Source: Magicicada septendecula (Eukaryota; Arthropoda; Insecta; Hemiptera; Cicadidae). From it: a DNA stretch of 64,000 nt. A program made the position numbers and the translations under genes. Within the stretch, counting starts at the first letter, position 1. Every line of letters starts with the position of its first letter. Shown here one piece after another: positions 45,389 through 56,324 of this stretch. The notes under the pieces were generated by a model. The model was not told where the DNA came from. It saw only the letters and a program-made list of their open reading frames with translations, and made no database searches. Where the stretch lies: the NCBI GenBank assembly GCA_034769895.1, contig CM068373.1, positions 197,202,134 to 197,266,133 of the forward strand, in the 5' to 3' direction.

Positions 45389-46138
45389 CTATACTGCTCT
45401 CCTCTTTGAAAACGGCACTGGACAACTTCTCTGCATGTAGGGTGAGTGTTCTCGAACCTTCAACTCGCATACGCAGTCCTTGGCTTTTCCAGGCAACTCA
45501 GCAAACACATCTCTGAAACGCTCAATAACTGCCCACAACTCCTGTCGTTGGGGACTCCCTACAACTCCACCCTCATTAAAAAATTTATTTGCCCTATTTT
45601 CCCATACTCTCTCATCATTCTCTATGCTCTCACTCTCTTGACATACATTCACTCTTGTTTCTATAATTCCCTCGCCTACTCGGTTTTGTATCATCTTCAC
45701 ACCCGTAACTCTAACTTCATCTAACACCCTCTTAAAATTTACCCTGACTGGTTCACTCCCCTTATTAAATTCTACTATTCTCTTGTTAAAATCAATTACT
45801 GCTTTGTTTCTCTCCAAAAAATCGTTTCCCAGAATTACATCTAAATTCAATCCCTTAACCACTAGAAAGGTATTCTCAAATTCTATTTCATTAATGTATA
45901 TATTTAATTGTACTTGTTTAGTAACTCTTTTACTTTGTACTCCGGTCACCCCCACTACTGTTACTCCCGCAACTGGTAATGCTGGTATATTTTTATTTAT
46001 CTCTTTTAATTCACCCATTACATTCTCTGAAGCTACTGATATCTCGCTCCCTGTGTCAATTAATGTTTTATAACTCTTACCTTCTATGGTTACAACTACC
46101 TCCGTCAATCCGGTTTTGGTTTCTGTCATTTCTGCCAT
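45389..46138 (-). CDS. Gypsy retropepsin at the start of the D polyprotein (no gag)
   Basis: 249 codons from ATG 46138. Only ~12 residues (MAEMTETKTGLT) precede the protease fold: KTLIDTGSEISVAS (catalytic Asp), VTVVGVTGVQSKRVTKQVQL and LDVILGNDFLERNKAVID. The second half is the linker to RT, ending in KRRAV before a TAG. The ATG lies only 215 bases inside the element, so there is no room for gag. The start resembles the MAE- start of the A and B ORFs, which may indicate that gag was deleted leaving its first codons, or that initiation context is shared. Similar in layout to the E protease. Confidence 0.85.
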   Translation of the reverse strand: MAEMTETKTGLTEVVVTIEGKSYKTLIDTGSEISVASENVMGELKEINKNIPALPVAGVTVVGVTGVQSKRVTKQVQLNIYINEIEFENTFLVVKGLNLDVILGNDFLERNKAVIDFNKRIVEFNKGSEPVRVNFKRVLDEVRVTGVKMIQNRVGEGIIETRVNVCQESESIENDERVWENRANKFFNEGGVVGSPQRQELWAVIERFRDVFAELPGKAKDCVCELKVREHSPYMQRSCPVPFSKRRAV

Positions 46139-46333
46139 TTCGCCATTTTTATAAATTTACTGATTTAAATTTTCTTACCTAAAAACATCTACCACTTAAC
46201 TCTTAACATTTGGACATTGATGTACCATTTTATGTATGCTACGTAATTTTTTACGTATTGTTACTTAACCTTTAAATCAAACTTGCATAGACTGTAGGTG
46301 TGGAATTTTAATGCAATTTAATTTATAAAATTC

Positions 46334-46351
46334 GTCCCTGTTCGGGCGCCA
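46334..46351 (-). promoter_or_regulatory. Primer binding site, tRNA-Lys type (D)
   Basis: On the minus strand TGGCGCCCGAACAGGGAC, two bases from the LTR end at 46354. This is the classic 18-base site complementary to the 3' end of a lysine tRNA. Confidence 0.95.
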
Positions 46352-46353
46352 AC

Positions 46354-47506
46354 TGAGAAGTTACTCTGTTAACACATTTTTATAATAATAAACATATATA
46401 TATATATATCCCACTTACCTTTAAATCTTCTTTCTGCCTAGAGTTACGTCACACGAATGGTGATATGCAAGTATGATTGTAAGGTTATTTGAAAAATGTA
46501 CGCTACGCTCATTTATGTAATGGAATTCAAACAAATTTTTTATTATATAATTATTTCATTTTTCTATTGTTCTCTAATCATGACAGATTCTTTCCAAAGA
46601 ATCAAGACAAACAAAAATTCTTTAAATATTAGTGAAACATCTTATACGAATAGAGTTTAAATACACATCTTATATTACAGAAAGCAGCCCAGCCTGCTCG
46701 CACACAACATTCATACCATTGTAAAAACCTCTTTTATTTATATAGGCCCCATTTTATTAAAAAATAATCATATATTTTTGTGATACGGTTACTCAATGCT
46801 CCTGCTGGCAACATGGCATCTCCCCGACCTCGTGGCGCATCACTCACACAGTCCTATTTTACGTGTCTGAAAGAATTTATGATTTCAATTTTCCGAATAC
46901 TACACTCACTTTAGCATTTCTAGATACTGCACTCACTTTCAATTGATACTAAAATTTTATTGTTGAGCCCCGTTTGGCGGGCTGCCTGGCCAGGCTTAGC
47001 TTCGTCGGGTAACTGCGAGGAGCGTTAACCAAAATACCCCACTCCCCAAGTGTAGACAAGACGGAAAACAATGCCTTCTGGTGATAAAAGGTTCGTCATT
47101 ATACTTAAAGTACGCTGTTGTTCATGCGTATAGACGTCGACGAAATCTTGAAGCCGCTGGTTACGTCACTAAGATAGGCGGGATCTCGTCAAGACTTCCG
47201 TCGCCACCCGCTCGTATGGCAAACAAATTTTACAAAAGCCATTTTGGTTCGGTTTGTTCGGAGCGTCGTCTGGGCGCCCCGCTGGTGTTTGCACGTTTGT
47301 GTGCGCCACGCAGCACTACAGTTCTTGGAATTAAATTGCGTTGCTGAACCTACATGCCACATTCCACTGTTCCGACTATGTTCAACTTCACACCACTGTT
47401 CCTTTGTTTGACGAAACTTTTATTTCACATGTGACTGGCCACACAGATGGAAAATAAATTTGTGATTTTTTAATAAAATAAAACCCCTCTTTTTAGCCCC
47501 GTTACA
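46354..47506 (-). repeat. 5' LTR of D
   Basis: 1153 bp. On the minus strand AAAG|GTAAGT (about 46421-46413), a donor-like site, lies 64 bases from the LTR end. The antisense ORF seen in the other LTR is open here too (47081-47347). Confidence 0.95.
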
Positions 47507-47510
47507 AAGG

Positions 47511-47590
47511 TGCGAAGAGTCACACAGGATAGAGAGGAGTCAGAAACGTCATTCTGGAGGCCAGAGTTCTTCATGAGCTTTAGTGCCATG
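47511..47590 (+). pseudogene. LINE 3'-terminal coding remnant, right part
   Basis: Continues the LINE frame cut by D at 18806, with basic residues typical of the ORF2 end, to a stop near 47575. Confidence 0.55.
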
Positions 47591-48260
47591 GAGTAAGTAA
47601 CTTAACCATAACATAGAAGAGTGGTCTCAACATCTAAAGTTCTATGGGGATGAAAATGATAACCCAGTAGAGTTCGTGAGGCAATGTGAAAGGTCGATAG
47701 ACACTATTGTAAATCAGTTGACTGACCAGGACAAAATAAACTTAATTACAAAATATTTTTGTCAGCGGCACTATGGTATACAATTATCTGAGACCAGGTC
47801 ACAGCATACAAGAACTTGATACTAGACTCTGCATGTCCAACTCAAGGTATGTAATCACTTTGAGTTCAGTAAGTACGTATATGGGAGACAAGCGGAAGAA
47901 CCAATATGTATGTAATACAACAGGTGGCAAAGTGAAATATCAGCATCCACAACTTAATGAAGGTGAACTTATGCACAAATTGGCCTATCTTGTCAATCAG
48001 AACATCAGTGTTGTGGGGGTTGGAAGAGGTATAAGCCGATTGGAAGATCAGGTATTATTGTCTCAGTGGGAAGACCTCATGAACAAGGGTCAAAGTCCAG
48101 GTACCAGTAGGATAATGAAGTAAATAATCCACCTAAATATACACAAAAGATAATGAACATAAACCAAGGTGGGAGAATAAAAAAATTAATTAATCTTAAA
48201 TCAGGAAAACCTTCTGTATCCACAATGAAGGGAAATACTGTAACTCATGTGATGTTTGGT
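47591..48260 (+). pseudogene. Degenerate Gypsy gag remnant
   Basis: One frame from about 47598 to 47810 reads NIEEWSQHLKFYGDENDN, then PVEFVRQCERSIDTIV and ITKYFCQRHYG, the pattern of a Ty3/Gypsy gag core start. It then breaks into several frames; the 116-codon ORF 47773-48123 mixes frames of the same remnant. No zinc knuckle is intact. It is unlike the E gag in detail, so it is another old element. Confidence 0.55.
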
Positions 48261-48309
48261 TAGCTTTGTTGTGTCATTTACGTTGTTATAGAACCAGATA
48301 TTCGGGGTA

Positions 48310-48450
48310 ATATCAATTAAAGCCCCGCGTTGGGTTCGTCAATCTTTTACTGAACAGATTCGGATTGTGTGTAGATTCGATCCTTTAAAGTCCCACTGTT
48401 GGGCTTGCCAATCTGTTATAGAACGGATTCTGATAGATGAGTGTAGATAC
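48310..48450. repeat. Tandem ~70-bp repeat (two units)
   Basis: TTAAAGYCCC...GTTGGGYTYGYCAATC and GAACRGATTC...GTGTAGAT recur at 48312 and 48384. A partial third unit lies upstream near 48285. The same unit occurs once at 7337, at the start of the large repeat. Confidence 0.7.
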
Positions 48451-51400
48451 TCTCCGGTATCCACAACGATATAAGATAATAAGATATTAAAATTTTGAAA
48501 TGGAATTATTATTAGTAGTGTTGATTATTAATAATAGTTGTGTGGGTATTCCCGTTTAAATCTCTCAATTTAAAAAAGTATTTTAGCACTTCACTGTTCA
48601 CCTCCCCACTTACCATATGTGAATGTTATTACTGTTCTGTTTGGTGACTGCTTCTGCTGCAACATACACTTTATACACACATGTGGATATTCTACTTGAA
48701 TACCATAAGTGATACACATGCACAATAAAATAAAATAAGGGCTTAATTGTGATTTGAATTATAATGAATACTGCCGCCACCTTCTGATAGAACTAGTTAT
48801 GAGAATTAAACTATTTTATTTTGAAATCAAAAAACTCTTTCCATTGGTAAAAATAATTGAGATTTATTAACAGTTCTGAAATGCCATTAACTCTTTTAAA
48901 TAAACAATCAATCACTAATATCTTTACAAAATAATAGTTATTATGAACAATTTTTAAAAAGAAACTCTTTTAACCTCACGGCTGGTAACACTGAGGGTTG
49001 ATACAATAATTTTAGTTAGAGAGGTTATGTCCTCTTCACACAGTTAAATTACAAAGTTTGTGTATTCTTGGAAGTTGCATGATACCAGATACAAGATGTT
49101 ATCTTTTATAACAATATTTAATACAGAATTAATACAAAAAAAAACAAACAAATATTAAAATTAAAAGTCGGTACCATAGAATCGATAACTATCGTACTAT
49201 CGTACTCTGGATATAAGGACACAGCAGTTACTTTAATAACACGTGCGTTGAGCTGCACTGCTAAAAATTACTATTATTATTTAATAGTTGGTTATAAAAA
49301 TCATTTATTGGCAAGAGAAAAAATCTATAATAGGAAAAAACTCTTGTGATAGCTTTCATTTGATTTATATTACTTGAGAACAGACTTATGAAAAGGTGAC
49401 AAAGTTGTCGTTATTATTTCTAGGTTAGCTAATAAACGTAAGTAGTTATTGTGGATAAGTAAATTATTCATTGAGTTCTTAATAATCTAAACACATATAT
49501 TTTATTCATAATGCGTCTGATGTGTAACTATCAGTTAATTAGAATATCTTTCGCAAAAAAAATTATTTATTAGTCAAATCAAACGAAATGAGTCAATTGA
49601 GCGATTAATCATTTCACTCATATTTGTAATATTTAAATTAATATTGACTTCTTTAATTACGATAAAATCGTAAAAACATTTATTTTTTAAGTTAATAAAT
49701 GCAAGATAATTCTTTTATTTAATTCTGATAATTTTCATCATAATTAATACACTTCGATACTACTGACTATAGTAGTACCCAAACAATAATTCTCCGTTCA
49801 TTAACAGAAATTATTATTTCCGTTTTATTTGTTAAATAATGAAAATATAGTACTCCCTGGTTTTTTATAAAACACAAAACTCAAAAATACGACCGTTATT
49901 ATACACTGGCCGTATTTATTATTTGAATTCACTCCGCACTGTACACTCGTTATTTCTTTGTTATGTATAGGTTATGTGTGTATAGGGTGACTCATGAACG
50001 TGTCGCGCACAATTTAAATACAACTTCATACATTTCTTCATCGACCTTGCCCGTCGAATTATGCAGGTAGACTCTTTGACGACTGAATGATGACTGGGAC
50101 GCTTCACCTAGCGTCTCTTGCTTGTCTGGTTGTTTTAATTCATTTGATTGGTTTAAATTGTCGAACTCTCCACCCCAAAACACCTTGGTTAAATAAAACT
50201 TTTAATTTTTTACCAATTTCTTATATGGGTTGGAGATTATAGTGACGTAAGCGTTGATACACAAAATGATTAAAAAGTTTATAATTGCTATAACTTTTTT
50301 ATTAATTGTCATATCGTTGAATAGTTGGTGGCAATAGATCGCGGACACCTTGGGCTTTAAATAAAGTCTAAACAAGGATAAAATCCGTCCATTATTAACT
50401 CACTACAACTATTTCACAAATTCCTGTGGTGAATCTTAAAATTAATAAGTTTATTTCACCAGATCTTATTCTAATTACACAATAACACTCCTTATTAAAC
50501 GTTTTGAGTCCATTTCTCAATTGTTTAATACAGAAAATAGGTGCAATTACTATTTCAACAATATTTGGTGATGGCGTCTTCAACCGTCCATATTCGATTA
50601 TTTATAATCGCTTATAACACTATTATTTCTTATCTAATGACATTTGTTTGGTATTCTAACAATAATATATACATTTATTTACATCGGTTTACACTTTGTT
50701 ATATGAAAAATGTTGTTTTTCATATACTAATAGTCTTATCCAGATACCTTCTGTTCTCTTTTCCTTAAATTGTCACTTTGTCAATCATTTTACCATATAA
50801 GGTATATAATGTTACAAATGAAAATAGTGTACAACTATAGTGCCTTGTTAATTTAATGTATTTATTAGTCTTTCGCTATCTGAAAGCTTTGCAACTCTTA
50901 GTATTGGGTTTGTTTACATCAGGTTATGACATGGCAGTCAGTTATTTTTTAATAAATCAATAACTAAATTGCTATTATTACATTTGGTATACATTCTCAT
51001 AGTAGTATCAGATATCCTTCTGACTACTGATAACATTTTTATTTACCTTTGAACAAGTTTGGATAGTGCATTTTGCTTAACTAACTTGCTACATAGTGTT
51101 TGTTTACATTTGATTCCACAATCATAGTCATTTAGTTTTCAATAATTTGTCTATAAAATTACTATTCTTATACTTATGATCTGTCCTCATAGTATTACTA
51201 GATATTTTTCTAACTACTGGTAACATTTTCAGTAATCCTTGGACAAGTTTTAATAATGTATTTTGCTTAACTAGTTTGTCACATTGTCTTTGTTTACATC
51301 TGGCTATACATTCATAGTCAGTTAGTTTTCAATAATTTGATTATGAAACTATTATTATTATAATTGTGATCTGTTTTCATAGTAGTACTAGATGTTTTTC

Positions 51401-52900
51401 TAACTACTGGTAACACTTTCAGTAATCTCTGTGTAAGTTTTAATAATGTATTTTGCTTAACTAGCTTGTCATATTGGGTTTCTTTTCATCTAGCTTTGTG
51501 CTATCATATTTAATCTGCTTTATGTGCTGTGTATTTCAGTATAAAATATTACTTATTAGTGTGCATCATTATTTATAATGAATCTTTGACTGAAACAATT
51601 GTTGATGGTTGTTTTGTATAATTAACATATATGATTTTGTGTTATAGGTGCACTCCCTATGGGGTTATGTATCAATGTGTAACATATTCTTATGCAGTAT
51701 TTGCTTCTACTATTATGACTTCATTATGGTATTTTATTACAATGGTTTAATTGTTGATTAATACACATGTTTACACTATTTTTCTAAACAATAACACAAA
51801 TATTCTTAATCTAATGGTATTACATTTCTTGTTGTGTTGTACCTAATTTCTGGCACCTTTGTTGTTTGATACTTAACAAAGTAGCTTGTTTGTTATTATT
51901 TTTTCTGGACTTTCTTTATATTGTAATCTGTCTTGCCGTGGCATTCAGTTATATTTCATTTTAAAACTTAACAAAGCTTTTATTATCAGTTTCTATGAAC
52001 AATGCTTTTACTGTTCTATCTTACATTTCTCTTGGTGGTCTTATGATTATGTATTTTGGATTACAATCTTGATTAAATTGGTCACACTAATTGTCTGTGC
52101 ATTTTAACTATTTAATCTTTGATGTTTCCACTATAAAAGTAACACATTTTCCTCTGTTATAAACCTTCTCACTTGTATTGTCTGTGGTGTTTATTTAGGT
52201 TAAAATTGGTTAACTTGTTACAGGTTCTCACACTTACATTAAGTATTCACTATTACTGTTTGTGATTTCTTAAATATGCTAAACACTGTTTCTTCATAGT
52301 TGATAATCGTTATTCTTCTTCCGGTCACTAGTATAGTTCCTTGTATACTTGGTGAATGGTGATTTCTTGTATTGTACATACACTATCTTCACTCTTCGTG
52401 TCATGTTTCCTTGCTCTTCTTCTTCCTTTCTTCTTTTGGTTTAAACGTCTTCTTCAATATTTCCATTTGTAGTAGTCGTTGTTCCATAGTATTTGTATTT
52501 GTAAATAGATTGGTTGGTTTGCCATCATTGTGGTTGCTCTTGAGTTGTCTCTTCTTCATTTCACATAGTCATGATTTTTGTTGTTTCCCCTCACTGTTGG
52601 GAATCTGTTGTCTTCTTTTCATCTTACATATTTATTATTTTTGTTGTTTCCCCTCACTGTTAGAAACTATTGGGTCTGGTGTCTAACATTTTATATTGGC
52701 TTGTGGTCATTTTCTTTCTCTCTTTTGTACTCGATGATGCTATATTACACTTCCTTCTTCTTTGTTGGAAATTTACAATAATGTATCTGTAGATACTCAC
52801 TTTTTGTTTCCATTGCTTTACGTCCTTAGAACTATTTTCATGATTTCCCGTCACTTGACGTAATAATTGTTTACTCTATGTAACTACCAAATTTGGTACG
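48384..52900 (-). repeat. Large dispersed repeat, copy 2
   Basis: Diverged copy of 7337-11520 in the same orientation (landmarks given there). No gag or protease accompanies it, so it is a truncated or solo derivative of the E family, or a repeat that E inserted next to. No coding motif is seen; the hydrophobic ORFs at 51886-52781 are composition effects. Confidence 0.6.
50881..51490. repeat. 190-bp tandem repeat inside copy 2
   Basis: TTTTGCTTAACTA recurs at 51071, 51261 and 51451, exactly 190 bases apart, with TTTCTAACTACTGGTAACA and TTTTCAATAATTTG in register. A diverged equivalent lies near 10250-10460 in copy 1. Confidence 0.85.
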
Positions 52901-53056
52901 TTACAATGTTTATACTAGGCTAAAGAGTTTTGTAGTTTTTTATTAGAAATAATACTTCTTTTAATAGTTTTTTATTAGAAATAATACTTCTTTTGAATAT
53001 GAATTATTTTTTATTGTGAATTATTATGGAATATTTATCAAAAAAAAAATTTTAGA

Positions 53057-53145
53057 ATATGCAGAGAGCAAAGTGACAGCAGTGAGGAACACACGGATTC
53101 TGATCCTGACTTTGCAGTCAGTGTATCTTATAGTTTACATTGTTA
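53057..53145 (+). other. Candidate terminal exon of a host gene
   Basis: Follows AG acceptor-like sites (ATTTTAG and ATGCAG near 53055-53065). One frame reads EQSDSSEEHTDSDPDFAVSV and closes at a TAA near 53145. Acidic Ser/Asp/Glu-rich ends of this kind occur in many nuclear proteins. The strand is the same as the candidate exon at 5573-5650, but a link across the nested elements is only speculation. Confidence 0.25.
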
Positions 53146-54599
53146 ATTATAGAACATATAGTGAAAATAAGTAAGTAATTTATTTTAGGATAACATTAAA
53201 ATTAAAATTTAAAATTTTTATACATATTTAAAAACAAGCAGTATTACGAAAAAGTGGTCCTTTCACAATGTGGAACTGTTCGTAAGGTGATTGCACTCAA
53301 AATGTTAAGTACAGTGGAATGGTGTGTAAGGATGTGTAGCTATGTTTGTAGTATGCTCGTGTGAGGGTACAAAATTATTTTATTGAATATATATATAAAA
53401 AGCATGTTAATTTAGATAACTTTTGTGATATGGAAATTTTTGAGATGGGACTTATATCAGAATATTTGAAATAAGAATGTTCAACCTAATTAATGACAGT
53501 AATTATTTTAAAAATCAGTGACTAAAGGTATGTTTTTAAGTAAAAAGGGTTTATGGCCATAAATTCGATCGTAAAAATATTCAGGTTTTTAAAACAAGAA
53601 TTGTTCTGTTCAGAAGCCTTCTTTGACAAGAACTTTTATTATCTGTAGAAAATCATGAGTAAGGGTTATCTAAGAACCAATCTGATTATGCGAATTCAGT
53701 TAAAAGTTACTTTTAATGGATAGATCAGTCTCTCTTTGGAATCGATAACATGTAATTGCCACTTGGTACCTCCCAATCACCACACACACAAGTTAGAAAA
53801 TTGCTAGATTTGCTGCGGGAAATATAATAGTGCTATTCTGTGAAAGTGCAAGATATCCAATTAGGTATATAGACGCTTTAAGCTGACTGGAAAAAGGGTG
53901 TTAGCATAATACACCAATTTAGTAATCAGTATTAGTTTGCCGTGAAAGTATGTAACCATGCCCATGAGAAATAACTACACACCTGAAAGCGACCCTGCGG
54001 CTGGACAGAGTATATCAATCTACAATCCAGGATCATCCAGGAACAACCCATCATCTGAAGCATCTGAAGTCTACATAAAAGGGAAGCAAACTTGTATTAT
54101 TTATGCACAATTAAACAAAATAATAATTTAAAAGAATGATAATCATATCAGTAAAGAGTTTATGGTAAATAAGACAAAAGAACGTTAAATATTACTTTAC
54201 TTCATTGTATAGAAAGGGAATCTTTTATTTTGTATTACAAAGGTCAACAAAGAGATTTATTTTTTTTTATAAACTGTATTAAAATCTCAGGAGATTGTCA
54301 AAAATAAAGCATCATTAATAAATCCACTTCAAACATAAGCCTATCTCGGACTAGTTATTCTATGTGACACCTGTACATCACAATACGTATACATTTATAC
54401 ATCGTTTGATGAGTTCAGCCATTTTCGTTTTAGTGTAAATAAATTTAAATTTGTGGTTTTATGTGTAATGATTCTTGGTAAATCTTGACTCTATTTGTTC
54501 TTTATTTAATATTATCTACTTAATTGTTTTACTTCCATGTTCCATAAGGAAATGGAAGTATGGTGATGGCAAAAAAAATCGTGTTCGAGATAATTGCAG
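53146..54599. other. No recognisable feature
   Basis: AT-rich DNA without credible ORFs. Confidence 0.5.
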
Positions 54600-55990
54600 A
54601 TTCTGATTATACTACCCTCAAAACATGAAAAAAAGTCATTTTTCAAAGTGTCTGTGTGTCTGTATAGATTTTTTCTATGGTAAACGATAACAGCCGCAAA
54701 TTCAAACAGAATCAAATAATTTTTTGCATACAGCTCTGAATTGAAGAGTTCTCAAGATTTATTGTTTTTGGTGAAGATCGGTTAAGGGAAAGGGGTAGTT
54801 TACCTGCAGTGTTTTATGTTTTAACAAGGGTAATTTTTTTTCTATGGCAAATGATAACACCCGCAAATTTAAACAGAATCAAATAATGTTTCGCATACAG
54901 CCCTGAATTGAAGAGTTCTCAAGACATATTGTTTTTGGTGAAGATCGGTTAAGGGAAAGGGGTAGTTTACCAGCAACATTTTGTTTTAACAATGGTAAAT
55001 TTTTCTATGATGAACGATAACTGCCGTAAATTCAAACAGAATCAAATACTTTTTGCATACCGTCCTGAATTATAGAGAACTCAAGGTCTGTTGATTTTGG
55101 TGAAGGTCGGTGAAGAGAAAAGGGTAGTTTACCTGCAACATTTTACATTTTAAAAGGGTAATTTTTTTATGACAAATGATAACTGCCGCATATTCAAAGA
55201 CAATGAAATAAAATTAGTTTTTGCATATGTTCCTGAATTATTAAGTACTCGAGATGTGTTGATTTTGGTGAAGATCGGTTAAGGGAAAGGGGTAGTTTAC
55301 CTGCAACATTTTGTGTTTTAACAACGATAATTTTTCCTATGACGAACGATAACTGCCGCACATTTGAACAGAATCAAATATTTTTTTGCATACATTCCTG
55401 AATTGTAAAGGACTGAAGGCCTATTGATTTTGGTGAAGATCGGTTAAGGGAAAGGGGTAGTTTACCTGCCATATTTAATGTTTTAACAAGAGTAATTGTT
55501 TCTATGACGAACGATAACTGCCGCACATTCAAACAGAATCAAATAATGTTTTGCATGCATCCCTGAATTGTAGAGTACTCAATACCTGTTATTTTGGTGA
55601 AGATCAGTTAAGAGAAAGGGGTAGTTTACCTGCAATGTTTTATGTGATAAAAAGGGTAATTTTTTCTATGACGAATGATAACTGCCGTAAATTCAAACAT
55701 AAACAAATAATGTTTTGCATACATCCCTGCATTGTAGAGAACTCAAGGCCTGTTGATTTTGGCGAAGATCCGTTAAGGGAAAGGGGTAGTTTACCTGCAA
55801 CATTTTTTGTTGTTACAAGAGAAATTTTTTTGTGACAAACGATAACTGCCCTAAATTCAAACAGAATCAAATAATTTTTTACATATGTGCCTGAGTTGTA
55901 GATGACTCACGGCCTATTGATTTTGGTGAAGATCGGTTATGGGGAAAGGGTAGTTTACCTGAAACATTTTTTGTTGTATCAAGAGTAAAG
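54600..55990. repeat. Satellite-like array, ~165-bp unit, eight copies
   Basis: Units begin at about 54668, 54835, 55001, 55165, 55330, 55497, 55661 and 55825, each with TTTCTATGACGAACGATAACTGCCG and the conserved core GATCGGTTAAGGGAAAGGGG followed by TAGTTTACCTGCAACATTTT. Unit-to-unit differences are substitutions and small indels. The first unit is preceded by a partial, diverged copy from about 54600. ORFs through the array (for example 55551-55835) simply repeat the unit. Confidence 0.92.
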
Positions 55991-56320
55991 TACTCTATTT
56001 TGATAAATAAAGTATCCTGATAAGAAGATCTTAATAATCCACTGTAGAAACGTAGATGAAATACCTAGGTGAACGGCGGGGGGGGGGGGTAATTTTCTAT
56101 AAATGAAAATTATAGTTGAAGTGGGAGGGGATAATTTTTTATATATGTGCTGCCATCATAAAGAGGGACAATTTAAGTCCCAAGCTTGTAACGAAATAAT
56201 TGTATTATTTTTAGTATTAAAAATGGTATATATTTCATAAATGATTATTTTGAAAACATTATACCCACTTACCTGTTGAAAAAGCAATAAAACGTAACAA
56301 AAACAAATTATGTAATGACG
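55991..56320. other. No gene; short G-run
   Basis: AT-rich, with a 12-base G run near 56080. Confidence 0.5.
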
Positions 56321-56324
56321 TTTT

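Larger units (their letters stand above)
18807..47506 (-). mobile_element. Ty3/Gypsy element D, outermost of the nest
   Basis: Bounded by LTRs at 18807-19952 and 46354-47506 and by the direct repeat AAGG (18803-18806 and 47507-47510). Without the nested insertions it is about 9.5 kb. In its own direction: LTR, a tRNA-Lys-type primer site, a 215-bp leader, protease, RT/RNase H, integrase, a ~3.7-kb non-coding 3' region, hairpin, polypurine tract, LTR. No gag is present. Two single in-frame stops and one frame change break pol. BEL element C interrupts it between 23476 and 42681. Confidence 0.95.

Noticed and set aside
45446-46182. Plus-strand ORFs overlapping the D protease
   Set aside because: Antisense shadows of the protease-linker coding region.
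55551-55835. 94-codon ORF with repeated FGED-LRERGSLPA segments
   Set aside because: A readout of the ~165-bp satellite unit in one frame; other units carry stops.
54600-55990. Possible CRISPR array
   Set aside because: Units are ~165 bp without unique spacers, in a eukaryotic context; a satellite explains them.
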